This document shows, piece after piece, positions 17,755 to 27,149 of a stretch of 64,000 nucleotides of DNA (position 1 is the first letter of the stretch; every line of letters begins with the position of its first letter). Where the stretch lies: NCBI RefSeq assembly GCF_037976825.1, contig NZ_CP150269.1:4353501-4417500 (forward strand). The letters run 5' to 3'. The translations under genes were made by a program, and so were the position numbers. The DNA comes from Paenibacillus sp. FSL K6-1330. Lineage in GTDB: Bacteria > Bacillota > Bacilli > Paenibacillales > Paenibacillaceae. The notes below the pieces were generated by a model. The model worked only from the letters and a program-made list of their open reading frames with translations. It did not search any database and was not told the DNA's origin.

Positions 17755-18765
17755 TTATCCCGGTGGCGGGGCCGTGGATCGGCGAATGATCAACTCCGGG
17801 GGGAGCACAATGCGCTGTACAGGTTCTCCCTGGCTGGCCAGATTCCTGACCACAAGGTCCACCGCTAGGCGGCCCATCTGTTCCATCGGCTGGGCAATAA
17901 CAGTGAGCGGCGGATCTGTTACTCGGGCCAGAATCGTATCGTCAAAGCTGACGACCGAACAGTCCTCAGGAACGCGCAGCCCGAGCTCGCGAATCGCCTG
18001 CAGGGCGCCGATCGCCAGCATGTCGTTGCAGCAAAACAGCGCAGTAGGCGGTTCCTCCAGCTCCAACATAACTTTGGCTCGTCTGAATCCGTCCTCGATC
18101 TTATGGTCACAGGCCGCAATATAGTCGGGGGAAAGCCCTAAACCGAACGAGGCGGCAGCTTCGACAAAACCCCTTACCCGCTCATTGCTGCTCGTCACCC
18201 GTTCATGCTCGGCAAGTACGGCCAGCCTGCGGTGACCCAGGCGAAGCAGATGCTCAGCAGCGAGACGGCCCCCTTCCAAGTCATGAACCCGAACGCTGCT
18301 GGCTCCAAGTGCCGGATTGTCCCGGGCGATAAGCGCTATAGCCAGCGAATGCTCCTGAAACGGCTTGAGCAGCTCACCATGGGATACGCCCGTACCGATA
18401 ATAACGCCATCCACCTGCTTTTGCCTCAGCAGGCTGACATAGCGTTTTACCTTCTCTTCCTGGTTGTCCGTGCTGCAGATGATCACGCTGTATCCAAGCT
18501 GATGCCCGTGATCCTCGACCGAGCGTGCAATCTCGGCAAAAAAGGGGTTGGAGATGTCGGGGACGAGCAATCCCAGGGTATAGGTTTTTTTGCCGGCGAG
18601 AGCTGAGGCAATCGCGTTCGGCCGATAATTCAGGCGCTGCATGATATCCAGAATCTCCTCACGACGTTCGCGACTGATCTTGCCCTTGCCGTTCATGACA
18701 TGAGAGACGGTAGCAATGGAAACGCCGGCTTCGCGCGCAACGTCATAAATAGTCGCTCTTATCAT
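17755..18765 (-). CDS. LacI-family transcriptional regulator, probably of the iol operon
   Basis: 336 residues. The N-terminal HTH (TIYDVAREAGVSIATVSHVMNGKGKIS, about residues 5-31) and hinge helix (YRPNAIASALAGKKT) are typical LacI. The rest is a sugar-binding fold with LGLLVPDISNPFFAEIARSVE, CCNDMLAIGALQA and VVSFDD motifs. GGAG lies 8 bases before the ATG. It is the last gene in line after iolB, same strand, 150 bp apart. Three TTAAGCGCTTAA-like palindromes upstream of iolD are the expected kind of target. In Bacillus subtilis the equivalent regulator, IolR, belongs to the DeoR family, so regulator replacement is inferred. Confidence 0.88.
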   Translation of the reverse strand: MIRATIYDVAREAGVSIATVSHVMNGKGKISRERREEILDIMQRLNYRPNAIASALAGKKTYTLGLLVPDISNPFFAEIARSVEDHGHQLGYSVIICSTDNQEEKVKRYVSLLRQKQVDGVIIGTGVSHGELLKPFQEHSLAIALIARDNPALGASSVRVHDLEGGRLAAEHLLRLGHRRLAVLAEHERVTSSNERVRGFVEAAASFGLGLSPDYIAACDHKIEDGFRRAKVMLELEEPPTALFCCNDMLAIGALQAIRELGLRVPEDCSVVSFDDTILARVTDPPLTVIAQPMEQMGRLAVDLVVRNLASQGEPVQRIVLPPELIIRRSTAPPPG

Positions 18766-18915
18766 CCCTTGTGCTCCATTTGTTTAATTTTGGCTATTTC
18801 AATTTATTATGGGCTTTCATCTCGTTTAACGCAAGGCCGTTTTGTCGTTAATACTGCCTGCAGACATGCACACCTAGGATCCTGGTCCATAGCACGTTCC
18901 CTGACTTAGCTTGCT

Positions 18916-19716
18916 TTATCTCATAAGCCAATCATGATCCGGATCATTGCGGAATTTCCATATTCGCTTCGGCCCCGCCATGACGTTCAGGTAGTACACA
19001 TCATACCCGGGAGGCGCGGATACCGGATGATAGCCCTCGGGCACCATTACGGCCTCGCCGTCTTTGACCGCCATCGTTTCGTCCAGCGAACGGTCATCGG
19101 TATAGACCCGCTGAACGGCAAAACCGCACTCCGGCTGAACCCGGTAGTAGTAGGTTTCCTCCAGCAGCGATTCCTCCGGCAGCTCATCGCGATCATGCTT
19201 GTGCGGTGGGTAGCTGGACCAGTTGCCCCCATCCGTAAACACCTCGACCACCAATAGGCTATCCGCCGGCTTTTGCTCCGGCAAAATATTATGCACCAGA
19301 CGCGACATGCTCCCGCTCCCGCGGTTCTCCACGCCGACATCTTTAGGCGCGATGAGACGGGCCTGGTGAGTGCCTTTCCCCGGAGCAAGACACACGGCCA
19401 GCTCCATTTCGGTTAATGCCGTGACCTCGAACTGTTTCTGTGATGGCACATAAACCGTATAGGGAGGCGTCTTTTCAAACACGCTCATGCGCTTGCCAAT
19501 GTTGTCCCAGCTCTCTCCCCCTGCCTTCACGTCGGCTCGCCCGGTTAACAGAACAAGAGCCGCTTCTTGATCTCCCGTGGCTCGGCTCAGCGTCTGTCCT
19601 TCCCTTAAACGAAATACTTCAAAGCCCACATATGCCCAGCCTGCGCTTTCCGGCGTAATGGACAGCACGCGCCCGTCCAGGTCCGGCGTCGTTATGGGTA
19701 CAATTAAGTTCGGCAT
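18916..19716 (-). CDS. iolB: 5-deoxy-glucuronate isomerase
   Basis: 266 residues; a bicupin of the KduI/IolB family. It isomerises 5-deoxy-D-glucuronate to 5-dehydro-2-deoxy-D-gluconate, the fourth step of myo-inositol breakdown. SYPPHKHDRDE (about residues 165-175) holds metal ligands, followed by ETYYYRVQPECGFAVQRVYT and the conserved MVPEGYHPVSAPPGYDVYYLNVMAGPKR, split here as residues about 220-247. AGGAGG precedes the ATG. It follows iolG on the same strand after a 218-bp spacer. Confidence 0.95.
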   Translation of the reverse strand: MPNLIVPITTPDLDGRVLSITPESAGWAYVGFEVFRLREGQTLSRATGDQEAALVLLTGRADVKAGGESWDNIGKRMSVFEKTPPYTVYVPSQKQFEVTALTEMELAVCLAPGKGTHQARLIAPKDVGVENRGSGSMSRLVHNILPEQKPADSLLVVEVFTDGGNWSSYPPHKHDRDELPEESLLEETYYYRVQPECGFAVQRVYTDDRSLDETMAVKDGEAVMVPEGYHPVSAPPGYDVYYLNVMAGPKRIWKFRNDPDHDWLMR

Positions 19717-19767
19717 GGTGTTCCTCCTCTTTTATGGATTTGGTCTGTTAATGATGTAGTTTCAATA

Positions 19768-19900
19768 GATACGCTCTCCCGTTTGAGCAAGATATTCCAG
19801 CGCTTTGGCAACAGCTTCTCATATACCGATTTCAAGCAGATACTTAGCGAATACAAACGGTTATATCTTCTTGTTCAGCCAGCTTAGGCATCTCCCTACA
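19768..19900 (-). pseudogene. Possible remnant of a TIM-barrel sugar isomerase gene in iolG-iolB spacer
   Basis: On the minus strand the spacer reads PKLAEQEDITVCIR, then in another frame KYLLEIGI-stop-EAVAKALEYLAQTGERIY and a stop. Both pieces look like parts of an IolE/IolH-type (xylose-isomerase-like) barrel: an interior strand and the C-terminal helix. They would be the leftovers of a gene with a large internal deletion and a nonsense codon. The match is short and judged by eye only. Confidence 0.25.
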
Positions 19901-19934
19901 TCACATCATGCTGCCAATTACAGACTCTCCAGAT

Positions 19935-20966
19935 TTAGCCTGCCGAAATGCCGGTGGTGAGCTCGGCCAGCTTTACCGGGCGGCCCTGCTGCAGCGAACG
20001 CTTGGCCGCCAGGGCGATCAGCTCTGCTTGAAGGGCGTCATGGCCGCTGACCGGCACCGGGGTGCCGTTCTGCAAGCTTTCGATAAATTGCCGCGTCTCG
20101 TTCATGTACGCTTCCTTGTACCGCTCAAGAAAGAAATACAGCGGTTTGTCGCGGGTGACGCCGTCCGGACCGCTGATAACAGCGGTGCTTGGATAGTCGT
20201 TATCGGCGGATACGCTGCCTCCGGAGCCAAACACCTCGATCCGCTGATCATAACCGTAGACGGCCTTGCGGCTGTTGTCGATGACGCCAAGCGCTCCGCT
20301 CTCAAACCGTAGCGTTGTGAGGGCGGTGTCGATGTCGCCCAGGTCTCCGATGGCAGGGTCCACCAGTACCGCTCCCTGGGCGTACACTTCGATCACCTCG
20401 CTGCCCGATAGAAAACGGGCGATGTCGAAATCATGAATGGCCATATCCATAAACAGCCCGCCGGACACTTTAATGTAATCCGGATGGGGCGGGCTAGGAT
20501 CGCGCGAAGTAATCTTAATCAGATGCGTTTCCCCGATTCTTCCCTCTGACACAATCTCCTGAACCCTGCTGAAGTTATGGTCAAACCGGCGGTTGAAGCC
20601 GATCTGCAGACTTACGTCGGCCGCTTCCACGGCCGCCAGCGCCTCGCGGGTCTGATCCACGCTCATGCTGACCGGTTTCTCGCAGAAAATATGCTTGCCG
20701 TTCGCCGCAGCCTGCTTGATCAGCGGGACATGCGTATCCGTCGAGGAGCAGATCAACACGGCATCGATATCCGGATGTTCCATGATATCGTTACTATTAG
20801 TCGTAACCATAGGAATGCCGCGTTCCGCAGCCCAGGCCCTCAGCTCGTCGCCGGCGAACAAATCGCTGATGGCCGCAATTTTCGCACCAGGCGTGCGCAG
20901 CAGATGATCCGCATGGATTTTGCCGATTCGTCCAACACCGATAATGCCGATATTAATAGTTTTCAT
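19935..20966 (-). CDS. iolG: myo-Inositol 2-dehydrogenase
   Basis: 343 residues, Gfo/Idh/MocA family. The N-terminal Rossmann fold has GIIGVGRIGKIHADHL (about residues 7-22). The catalytic EKPVSMSV motif is at about 95-102 and GGLFMDMAIHDFDIARFLSG at about 165-184. It oxidises myo-inositol to scyllo-inosose with NAD+. AGGAG precedes the ATG. It lies 24 bases downstream of iolA in the same operon. Confidence 0.93.
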   Translation of the reverse strand: MKTINIGIIGVGRIGKIHADHLLRTPGAKIAAISDLFAGDELRAWAAERGIPMVTTNSNDIMEHPDIDAVLICSSTDTHVPLIKQAAANGKHIFCEKPVSMSVDQTREALAAVEAADVSLQIGFNRRFDHNFSRVQEIVSEGRIGETHLIKITSRDPSPPHPDYIKVSGGLFMDMAIHDFDIARFLSGSEVIEVYAQGAVLVDPAIGDLGDIDTALTTLRFESGALGVIDNSRKAVYGYDQRIEVFGSGGSVSADNDYPSTAVISGPDGVTRDKPLYFFLERYKEAYMNETRQFIESLQNGTPVPVSGHDALQAELIALAAKRSLQQGRPVKLAELTTGISAG

Positions 20967-20990
20967 ATGAACGTCTCCTCTGCTTAAGGG

Positions 20991-22436
20991 CTACCAACGC
21001 GCTGTTACCATTTTCTTGCGGGTATAGAACTCCACGCCGTCCGTTCCATTCGCATGCAGATCCCCATAGAAAGAATTTTTCCAACCGGAGAACGGAAAGA
21101 ACGCCATCGGCGCTGGAACGCCGAGGTTGACTCCAAGCATGCCGGCATCGATATGCTCACGGAACTGGCGCACGTCGCTGCCATCCTGCGTGAACAGGCA
21201 GGCCCCGTTCGCGAAGTCCGAGCGGTTGGAGATTTCAATCGCTTCCTCCAGCGATTCCGCCCGCATGACGGACAGCACCGGGGCGAAAATTTCGTCCTTC
21301 CAAATCTTCATCTCGCTGGTCACCTCATCAAAAATCGTCGGTCCGACAAAATATCCGTCACCGCTCACGGCCTCGTCGCTTCGACCATCACGAACCAGCT
21401 TAGCGCCTTCTTGCTCGCCCGCCTCGATATAACGGATCGTGCGCTCCTTGTGAGCTTGCCTAATAACCGGCCCGAGGAAAACGCCTTCGTCCGCTCCGTT
21501 GCCGATGGTAATCTCATCGGCCGCCTGCTTCAGCTTCTCCATCAGCGGTTCCGCCACGTCGCCCACGGCCACGACGACGGAGCAGGCCATACAGCGCTCG
21601 CCGGCAGAACCGAAGGCCGCGCTGACGATCTGGGTCACGGCCCCATCCAACTCCGCAGTCGGCATCACGATGCTGTGGTTCTTCGCCCCTGCCAAAGCCT
21701 GCACGCGCTTGCCATGGGAAGAAGCGGTTTTGTACACATACTCCGCCACCGGCTGGGAGCCCACGAAGGATACGGCGGCGATGCCGCGATGTTCCAGAAT
21801 GCCGTTGACCACATCATGAGCGCCGTGAACGATATTCAGAACGCCCTCCGGCAGACCGGCTTCTGTGAACAGCTCCGCCAGACGCTGAGCCAAGAGCGGC
21901 GTGCGCTCCGACGGCTTCAGCACGAACGCATTGCCGCAAGCGATGGCGAGCGGGAACATCCAGCACGGCACCATCATCGGGAAGTTGAACGGCGTGATGC
22001 CCGCCACTACGCCGATCGGATACCGGTACATGCCGGACTCCAGATTGGTGGCGATGTCAGGAAGCTGCTTGCCCATCATCAGCGTAGGCGCACCGGCGGC
22101 AAACTCCACGCACTCGATGCCGCGCTGTACCTCGCCGTGGGCTTCGGCATAGCTTTTGCCGTTCTCCGCCGTAATCAGGCGCGCCAGCTCCTCCCAGTGC
22201 TCCACGAGCAGCTGTTGATACTTGAACAGAATGCGCGCGCGGCGAGGCACGGCCGTCTTGGCCCAGGTACGTCCCGCTTTGGCGGCCGCCTGTACGGCCT
22301 GATCCACTTCCTCTTTCGTGGATAGCGGGACGTAAGCAAGAATCTCTTCCGTTGCCGGATTGTATACGGGATCGGTTGTTTCGGATCGGGATGGAACGAA
22401 TTGTCCGCCGATATAATTGCTAAGGGTTTGCGTCAT
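20991..22436 (-). CDS. iolA: Methylmalonate-semialdehyde dehydrogenase (CoA-acylating)
   Basis: 481 residues, aldehyde dehydrogenase superfamily. [10 protein letters not shown] opens the protein, [19 protein letters not shown] is about residues 139-157, NAD-binding [13 protein letters not shown] about 225, and the catalytic cysteine sits in [14 protein letters not shown] (about residue 285). The C-terminal [19 protein letters not shown] is diagnostic of MmsA/IolA. It converts malonate semialdehyde or methylmalonate semialdehyde to acetyl- or propionyl-CoA, the final inositol step. It sits between iolC and iolG. Confidence 0.95.
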   Translation of the reverse strand: MTQTLSNYIGGQFVPSRSETTDPVYNPATEEILAYVPLSTKEEVDQAVQAAAKAGRTWAKTAVPRRARILFKYQQLLVEHWEELARLITAENGKSYAEAHGEVQRGIECVEFAAGAPTLMMGKQLPDIATNLESGMYRYPIGVVAGITPFNFPMMVPCWMFPLAIACGNAFVLKPSERTPLLAQRLAELFTEAGLPEGVLNIVHGAHDVVNGILEHRGIAAVSFVGSQPVAEYVYKTASSHGKRVQALAGAKNHSIVMPTAELDGAVTQIVSAAFGSAGERCMACSVVVAVGDVAEPLMEKLKQAADEITIGNGADEGVFLGPVIRQAHKERTIRYIEAGEQEGAKLVRDGRSDEAVSGDGYFVGPTIFDEVTSEMKIWKDEIFAPVLSVMRAESLEEAIEISNRSDFANGACLFTQDGSDVRQFREHIDAGMLGVNLGVPAPMAFFPFSGWKNSFYGDLHANGTDGVEFYTRKKMVTARW

Positions 22437-22553
22437 GGCTGGTATGCCCCTTTCGATTGGATCAGTAAAGATAAAAAAATGAATGCTCTGCTCTACAAGA
22501 AATGAAGATTAGCAAAATCACAAGTAGGGGTGAAATTTCTAGAAAGAATACAC

Positions 22554-22664
22554 TCTCAAGAACAGGAGTAATCTCACGAACAAGGGTAATCACAAAACAG
22601 GCCTTATCTCAAAAACACGAAATCTTATGAACGGGCGAAATCTCAGTATTGATAGATCTCAATA
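22554..22664. repeat. Degenerate ~17-bp tandem repeat in iolC-iolA spacer
   Basis: The 251-bp gap between iolC and iolA contains about six imperfect units resembling CA-NN-AACAGG-NNN-AATCT (for example CACGAACAAGGGTAATC, ACAAAACAGGCCTTATCT, CAAAAACACGAAATCTT, ATGAACGGGCGAAATCT). No gene is seen. The repeat looks like an eroded minisatellite. Confidence 0.5.
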
Positions 22665-22687
22665 AAGATCCTGAGCATGGACTAAAC

Positions 22688-23701
22688 TCAGGTATTGGCA
22701 GTAATCTCGCCTCGCTTGCAGCACTCGATATAATCGTGAACCGCCGTGCTCGTCGGCATCGCATCGGAGCAGCTGTGGCTGGAGATGACGATGCTAGCCG
22801 CCGCGCTGCCGAATTCCATGCAGCGCTCGATGGTCCAGCCCTGCATCAGGCCGTACAGAAAGCCGGCAGCGTATGAATCCCCCGCCCCGAACGTCTTGAT
22901 GACTTTCGCCGGAAAGCTCCGAGCCGTATGGCTGGCACCGTCTGGGGTATATGCGATGGAGCCTTCCTTGCCGTGCTTGATAATCACGATCTTGGCGTTA
23001 TAATCAAACCATTTGGCCGCCGTGATGCGATCGCTGCGCTCCGGATTGCCCCCGAACTGCTCCATCATGTCAAACTCTTCGCGCGTGCCGAGGATAATGT
23101 CGCATGATTCCGCCGCTAAATTGTAATAGGTTGCCGTCTCCTGCGGGGATTTCCATGTGTACGGACGGTAATCGAGGTCAAACGCGATCACGGCGCCGTG
23201 GCGCTTGGCATAGTCCAGAGCCAGAAACACGGCTTCCCGGGAAGGACTAGCCGCGAGCGCGGTTCCGGAGATCAGTACCATTTTGGCGGAGGCGATCAGC
23301 TCCTCGCTCACGTCCCCTGTTTCCAGCAGCAAATCCGCAGCGTTGTCGCGATACATTAGAATGCTGCAGTCGGTCGGGCTCTTGATCTCGGTAAAGGCCA
23401 GACCCGTTACGGCTCCCGTACGATCGATTGTCACGCCCTTCGTCGTAATTTGGTTATCTTCGAGGTACTTTGTAATAAAACGCCCCATCTGATCGTCCGC
23501 CACCTTGCCGATGAAGCCTGTATTCAGGCCCAGGCGGGCCATCCCGATACAGATATTGGCGGGTGATCCTCCGACATATTTGGTAAACGTGGTCGTTTCC
23601 TCCATCGGCCGGTTAATCTCATTGGCATTCAGGTCGATGCACAGCCTCCCTACAGCCACAAAATCCATCGGTTTTGCGTTATTGAACGTGATTTCACTCA
23701 T
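22688..23701 (-). CDS. iolC: 5-dehydro-2-deoxygluconokinase
   Basis: 337 residues from the ATG at 23701, which has CAAGGAGG about 8 bases upstream; an in-frame ATG at 23740 has none. PfkB/ribokinase fold: VAVGRLCIDLNANE at the N-terminus, KYVGGSPANICIGMARLG (about residues 39-56), and the C-terminal anion-hole motif TFGAGDSYAAGFLYG with the catalytic Asp (about residue 283). It phosphorylates 5-dehydro-2-deoxy-D-gluconate at C6. The matching aldolase IolJ is not in this window and must be encoded elsewhere or replaced by another aldolase. Confidence 0.94.
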   Translation of the reverse strand: MSEITFNNAKPMDFVAVGRLCIDLNANEINRPMEETTTFTKYVGGSPANICIGMARLGLNTGFIGKVADDQMGRFITKYLEDNQITTKGVTIDRTGAVTGLAFTEIKSPTDCSILMYRDNAADLLLETGDVSEELIASAKMVLISGTALAASPSREAVFLALDYAKRHGAVIAFDLDYRPYTWKSPQETATYYNLAAESCDIILGTREEFDMMEQFGGNPERSDRITAAKWFDYNAKIVIIKHGKEGSIAYTPDGASHTARSFPAKVIKTFGAGDSYAAGFLYGLMQGWTIERCMEFGSAAASIVISSHSCSDAMPTSTAVHDYIECCKRGEITANT

Positions 23702-23969
23702 GGATAAACCTCCTTGATCAGATCGGCCGCGGCTGAGCATTCATATGACTGCATGACTCCGTTCGCTAATGGCCGTAATCATTTGCAGCTCTCGTAATAC
23801 TTACAGTTCAAAAATACTTCCAACCGGTAGACACTCCCAGATCGCTCCGCCCGCACTTGAATGAGTTTACTTTTGTCGATAAGTATGTTACGATTCCACC
23901 CTCAAACTCAGTCGCATCGCCTTGAGCCTGACTCGACCCTCGAGCCGTGGCTTCAGCCCTGCATCTTCG

Positions 23970-24866
23970 TCAGGTCTCCAGGCCGTCCAGGTATTCAATC
24001 GCCCGTTGAGCATACTCTTTGGCAGGATGCATCTCAGGATCCTGCTCACCCTCCAGCATCGCCCAGCCGTCATAGCCGCGTTCAACAAGCTCTTTGATAA
24101 TCGGCGCAAAATCGATGCATCCGTCGCCAGGAACCGTAAACACGCCCCTGCGGATGCAGCTTACGAAATCGCAGTTGTCCAGGCGCGCCTGTTCCAGCAC
24201 ATCAAGCCGGATATCCTTCAGATGGATATACGCGATCCGGTCATAATGCTTGCGGAGCAGCTCCAGCGGGTCGTTTCCCCCGTAATAGGCATGACCGGTG
24301 TCGTACAGGAGAGACACCAGCGAAGGGTTAGTCATGGACATCAGCCGGTCGATCTCGTTCGGCTGTTCCACAACCGTGCCCCCATGATGATGATAAGCCA
24401 GCTTCATGCCGTAGCTTGCCGCAATCTCTCCAGCCTGGTTCAGTCCTTCCGCCAGGCTTTCCCATCCGGCGTCATCCAGACGGAGAACGATGCTCTCATT
24501 CGGCGTCCGGCGGGGATCGAAATGAAGTGATCCCCCTACCTCCGCCGTGCTGATCACCTTGCTGCCTAACCCGGCCAGAAACTCCGCGTGCCGTCGGTAA
24601 TCCTCCAGCTCCTGCCTGCGATAGTCGGGATCGGAGAACAGCACCGACTTCCACTGGGAGACCAACTGAATGCCGCGCGCATCCAGCTCCCGTTTCAGCA
24701 CTGCCCGATCCTCGGGGAATTTCCTTCCCATCTCCGTGCCTGTCAGACCCAAAGCCGCAATATCATCCACAATCATCTCAAACGTCGTGTCGTCTCCATG
24801 GTCCCTAACGTCCTCGCCGACCCAGTTAATCGGATGAATCCCTAGCTTGAACAGCCTGTCACTCAT
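23970..24866 (-). CDS. iolE: Inosose dehydratase (2-keto-myo-inositol dehydratase)
   Basis: 298 residues, xylose-isomerase-like TIM barrel. The ATG at 24866 is chosen because AGGAG is 8 bases upstream; an ATG two codons earlier is too close. Family motifs are LGIHPINWVGEDVRDHGDDT at the start, TGTEMGRKFP (about 40), YHHHGGTVVE with metal-ligand His residues (about 148), YDTGHAYYGG and the C-terminal MLEGEQDPE. It dehydrates scyllo-inosose to the trihydroxycyclohexanedione hydrolysed by IolD. Confidence 0.95.
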   Translation of the reverse strand: MSDRLFKLGIHPINWVGEDVRDHGDDTTFEMIVDDIAALGLTGTEMGRKFPEDRAVLKRELDARGIQLVSQWKSVLFSDPDYRRQELEDYRRHAEFLAGLGSKVISTAEVGGSLHFDPRRTPNESIVLRLDDAGWESLAEGLNQAGEIAASYGMKLAYHHHGGTVVEQPNEIDRLMSMTNPSLVSLLYDTGHAYYGGNDPLELLRKHYDRIAYIHLKDIRLDVLEQARLDNCDFVSCIRRGVFTVPGDGCIDFAPIIKELVERGYDGWAMLEGEQDPEMHPAKEYAQRAIEYLDGLET

Positions 24867-24948
24867 TACCATCGCTCCTTTGCTTTGTTTAGCAGGGGTT
24901 TGCTTCTTTCCTCCTGGCCCTTAAGTTCGACCGGCTTCCTTTCCAGAG

Positions 24949-25060
24949 GCACTTGTTTATCCTTCATTGCTCCGAAGCGCTTGTGCGGTCTTCCGTGCTC
25001 CGAGTCGCTTATTTATCCTTCCTTGCCCCTAGTCGCTTGTATAGCTTGCCTTCCGTCGCC
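24949..25060. repeat. Degenerate 28-bp tandem repeat, four units, in iolD-iolE spacer
   Basis: Four consecutive 28-bp segments (24949-24976, 24977-25004, 25005-25032, 25033-25060) share the pattern GCTTGT-TTATCCTTCC-TGCTCCGAG. The units are diverged. They fill nearly half of the 253-bp spacer, in which no gene is seen. Confidence 0.55.
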
Positions 25061-25119
25061 GGCCACCCGAATTTAAGCTTTCTTCACCGGGCCAAATAGT
25101 ATGGCGCCTGCTCCAGCCG

Positions 25120-26985
25120 CTAGTAGTGCCTTGCTTCCTTGCTTCGGGCCGCCATCTGGCGCTGCGCTTCGGCCACCTTGCTTGAGGCCGACACCTCCGG
25201 CACCTCTACGCGCCACCAGGACTCATAACCGTCGGTGTTCGTTCCCGGAACGACCGGAATCTCGATCAGCGTTGTCACGTTTTCCTTCTGCGCCAGGAGC
25301 AGCGCTTCATGCAGCGCCTCCGGCCTGTTGGCCTTGTAGGCTTTAGCGCCGAGCGCACGCGCGTGCGCGGCAAAATCAATCGGGATGTACTCTCCGGTCA
25401 AGCGACCAGTCCCCTCTTCGCGGCGTCGGAACTCATTGCCGAACCCGTCGCTGCCGTTGCTCCGCTGCAGATTATGAATGCATTGGAAACCGTGGTTGTC
25501 GAACAGCAAAATCGTTATCTTCCGCCCTTCCTGCAAGCTGGTGACCAGCTCCGAATGCATCATCAGGTAACTGCCATCGCCGACCAGCGCATAGACTTCA
25601 CGGTCCGGCTCCGCGAGGGCCGCACCCAAGGCGCCGCTCACCTCGTACCCCATGCAGGAGAAGCCATACTCCATGTGGTACGTCTTCGGTTCGGAAGGTC
25701 TCCATAACCGGTGCAGGTCTCCCGGCAGACTGCCTGCCGCACAGACGATGACGGAAGATGGGGAGATGACCTCATTGATGACGCCAAGGGCTCTCGTCTG
25801 CGACAAGCCGTCCGGATGCTCGGCAGCGTACAGGCGGTCCACCTCGCTGTCCCACTCTGCTTTCAAACTGGCAAGCTCGTTTTCTTCGTAACCCGCTTGA
25901 TAGCCGTCCCTAGACAGCATCTGATGCAGCGCTTTCAACCCTTCCTTCGCATCGGCAATCAGCGCTTCGCCGCCGAGCTTGGCGCCGTCCGCGCTGTTGA
26001 CATTCAGGTTCAGGAACGATACGTCCTCCCTTTGAAACGCCCATTTGGAGGACGTTGTAAAGTCAGAATACCGGGTGCCGATGCCGATAATCAGATCAGC
26101 TTTCGCGGCGACGCGATTCGCCGCCAGCGAGCCCGTTACGCCCATGGCGCCGAGGTTCAGGGGGTGTTTCCAGGAAAGCGCGCTTTTGCCGGCCTGCGTT
26201 TCAGCGACCGGGATGCCGAAAGCTTCCGCAAATGCAGCCAGATCCTTGGCAGCTTCGCTGTAGTGCACGCCTCCTCCTGCAATGATGAGCGGACGCTTGC
26301 TGGCTGCAATCCGTGCCGCCGCACGCTTCAGTCCTTCCGCCGACGGCGGGCGGCGGTCGATGACGTGTACCGTTTTCTCAAACAGCGAATCCGGATATTC
26401 GTACGCCTCGGCCTGCACGTCCTGAGGCAGCGCCAGCGTAACCGCCCCTGTCTCCGCCGGATCGGTCAGCACGCGGATCGCCTGCCGGGCGGCCGCGATA
26501 AGCTGCTCCGGCCGGGAAATCCGGTCCCAATACCGGCTCACTGGCTTGAATGCATCTGCGGCCGACACGGTGTAATCCGACGGGGCCTCAATCTGCTGCA
26601 GCACCGGATCAGGCTGGCGGCAGGCAAAGTTGTCACCAGGCAGCAGGAGTACCGGGATGCGGTTCACCGTTGCCGTAGCTGCGGCGGTGACCATATTGAG
26701 CGCACCGGGTCCGATGGACGAGGTGCAGGCCCATATCTGCCGCCGGTTTTTTTGCTTTGCGTATGCCGTGGCGGTATGCACCATGCCCTGTTCGTTTTTG
26801 CCCTGAACATAAACCAGTTCTCCCGAGCTTCGTTCCAAGGCCTCGCCAAGACCGGTTACATTCCCGTGTCCGAATATCCCCATCACCCCGTGCACGAATT
26901 TCGTCTCCACTCCATCAACAGAAATATACTGTGCATCCAAAAACTTCAGCAGTGCTTGCGCCATCGTTAATCGTGTCGTCGTCAA
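25120..26985 (-). CDS. iolD: 3D-(3,5/4)-trihydroxycyclohexane-1,2-dione acylhydrolase
   Basis: About 621 residues, thiamine-diphosphate enzyme of the acetolactate-synthase family; it opens the inositol ring to give 5-deoxy-glucuronate. [21 protein letters not shown] begins the Pyr domain (split here at about residues 5-25). The conserved glutamate region and the C-terminal ThDP-binding motif [15 protein letters not shown] (about residues 465-480) are visible. AAGGAG is immediately adjacent to an ATG at 26994 but nine bases before an in-frame TTG at 26985, so TTG is the more likely start. It is the first gene of the iolDECAGB operon. Confidence 0.93.
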   Translation of the reverse strand: MTTTRLTMAQALLKFLDAQYISVDGVETKFVHGVMGIFGHGNVTGLGEALERSSGELVYVQGKNEQGMVHTATAYAKQKNRRQIWACTSSIGPGALNMVTAAATATVNRIPVLLLPGDNFACRQPDPVLQQIEAPSDYTVSAADAFKPVSRYWDRISRPEQLIAAARQAIRVLTDPAETGAVTLALPQDVQAEAYEYPDSLFEKTVHVIDRRPPSAEGLKRAAARIAASKRPLIIAGGGVHYSEAAKDLAAFAEAFGIPVAETQAGKSALSWKHPLNLGAMGVTGSLAANRVAAKADLIIGIGTRYSDFTTSSKWAFQREDVSFLNLNVNSADGAKLGGEALIADAKEGLKALHQMLSRDGYQAGYEENELASLKAEWDSEVDRLYAAEHPDGLSQTRALGVINEVISPSSVIVCAAGSLPGDLHRLWRPSEPKTYHMEYGFSCMGYEVSGALGAALAEPDREVYALVGDGSYLMMHSELVTSLQEGRKITILLFDNHGFQCIHNLQRSNGSDGFGNEFRRREEGTGRLTGEYIPIDFAAHARALGAKAYKANRPEALHEALLLAQKENVTTLIEIPVVPGTNTDGYESWWRVEVPEVSASSKVAEAQRQMAARSKEARHY

Positions 26986-27046
26986 CCGGTTCATCTCCTT
27001 TTCAGCTTTTCATCGTCGTTGCATCCTATGGATAAAACTTAATGTG

Positions 27047-27107
27047 AATTAAGCGCTTAACCTGTTGGATCGAGGCGCTTAACCATCTAAGAGTTAAGCG
27101 CTTTACA
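27047..27107 (-). promoter_or_regulatory. Three palindromic LacI-type operators upstream of iolD
   Basis: TTAAGCGCTTAA at 27049-27060, a half-degenerate AGGCGCTTAA at 27073-27082, and TTAAGCGCTTTA at 27094-27105. Their centres are 22 and 23 bp apart, about two helical turns, so dimers or tetramers would bind on one face of the DNA. The odd-even palindrome with central CG is typical for LacI-family proteins. The regulator encoded at the end of the operon is the natural candidate. A dual cre role is possible, but the half-site spacing does not match the cre consensus. Confidence 0.65.
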
Positions 27108-27149
27108 GAAAGTGTATGCCTTACTGGCCACCCAGCATGCCTTTCAATT

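Noticed and set aside
21054..22325. 423-residue plus-strand open frame
   Set aside because: It is antisense to iolA, has arginine/histidine-rich low-complexity composition and no domain. It reflects GC-rich codon use of iolA.
25711..26970. 419-residue plus-strand open frame
   Set aside because: Antisense to iolD, no recognisable motif and no good ribosome binding site.
27049..27105. Catabolite-response elements for CcpA
   Set aside because: The palindromes resemble cre sites, but the half-site spacing does not match; LacI-type operators fit better. A secondary CcpA role is not excluded.
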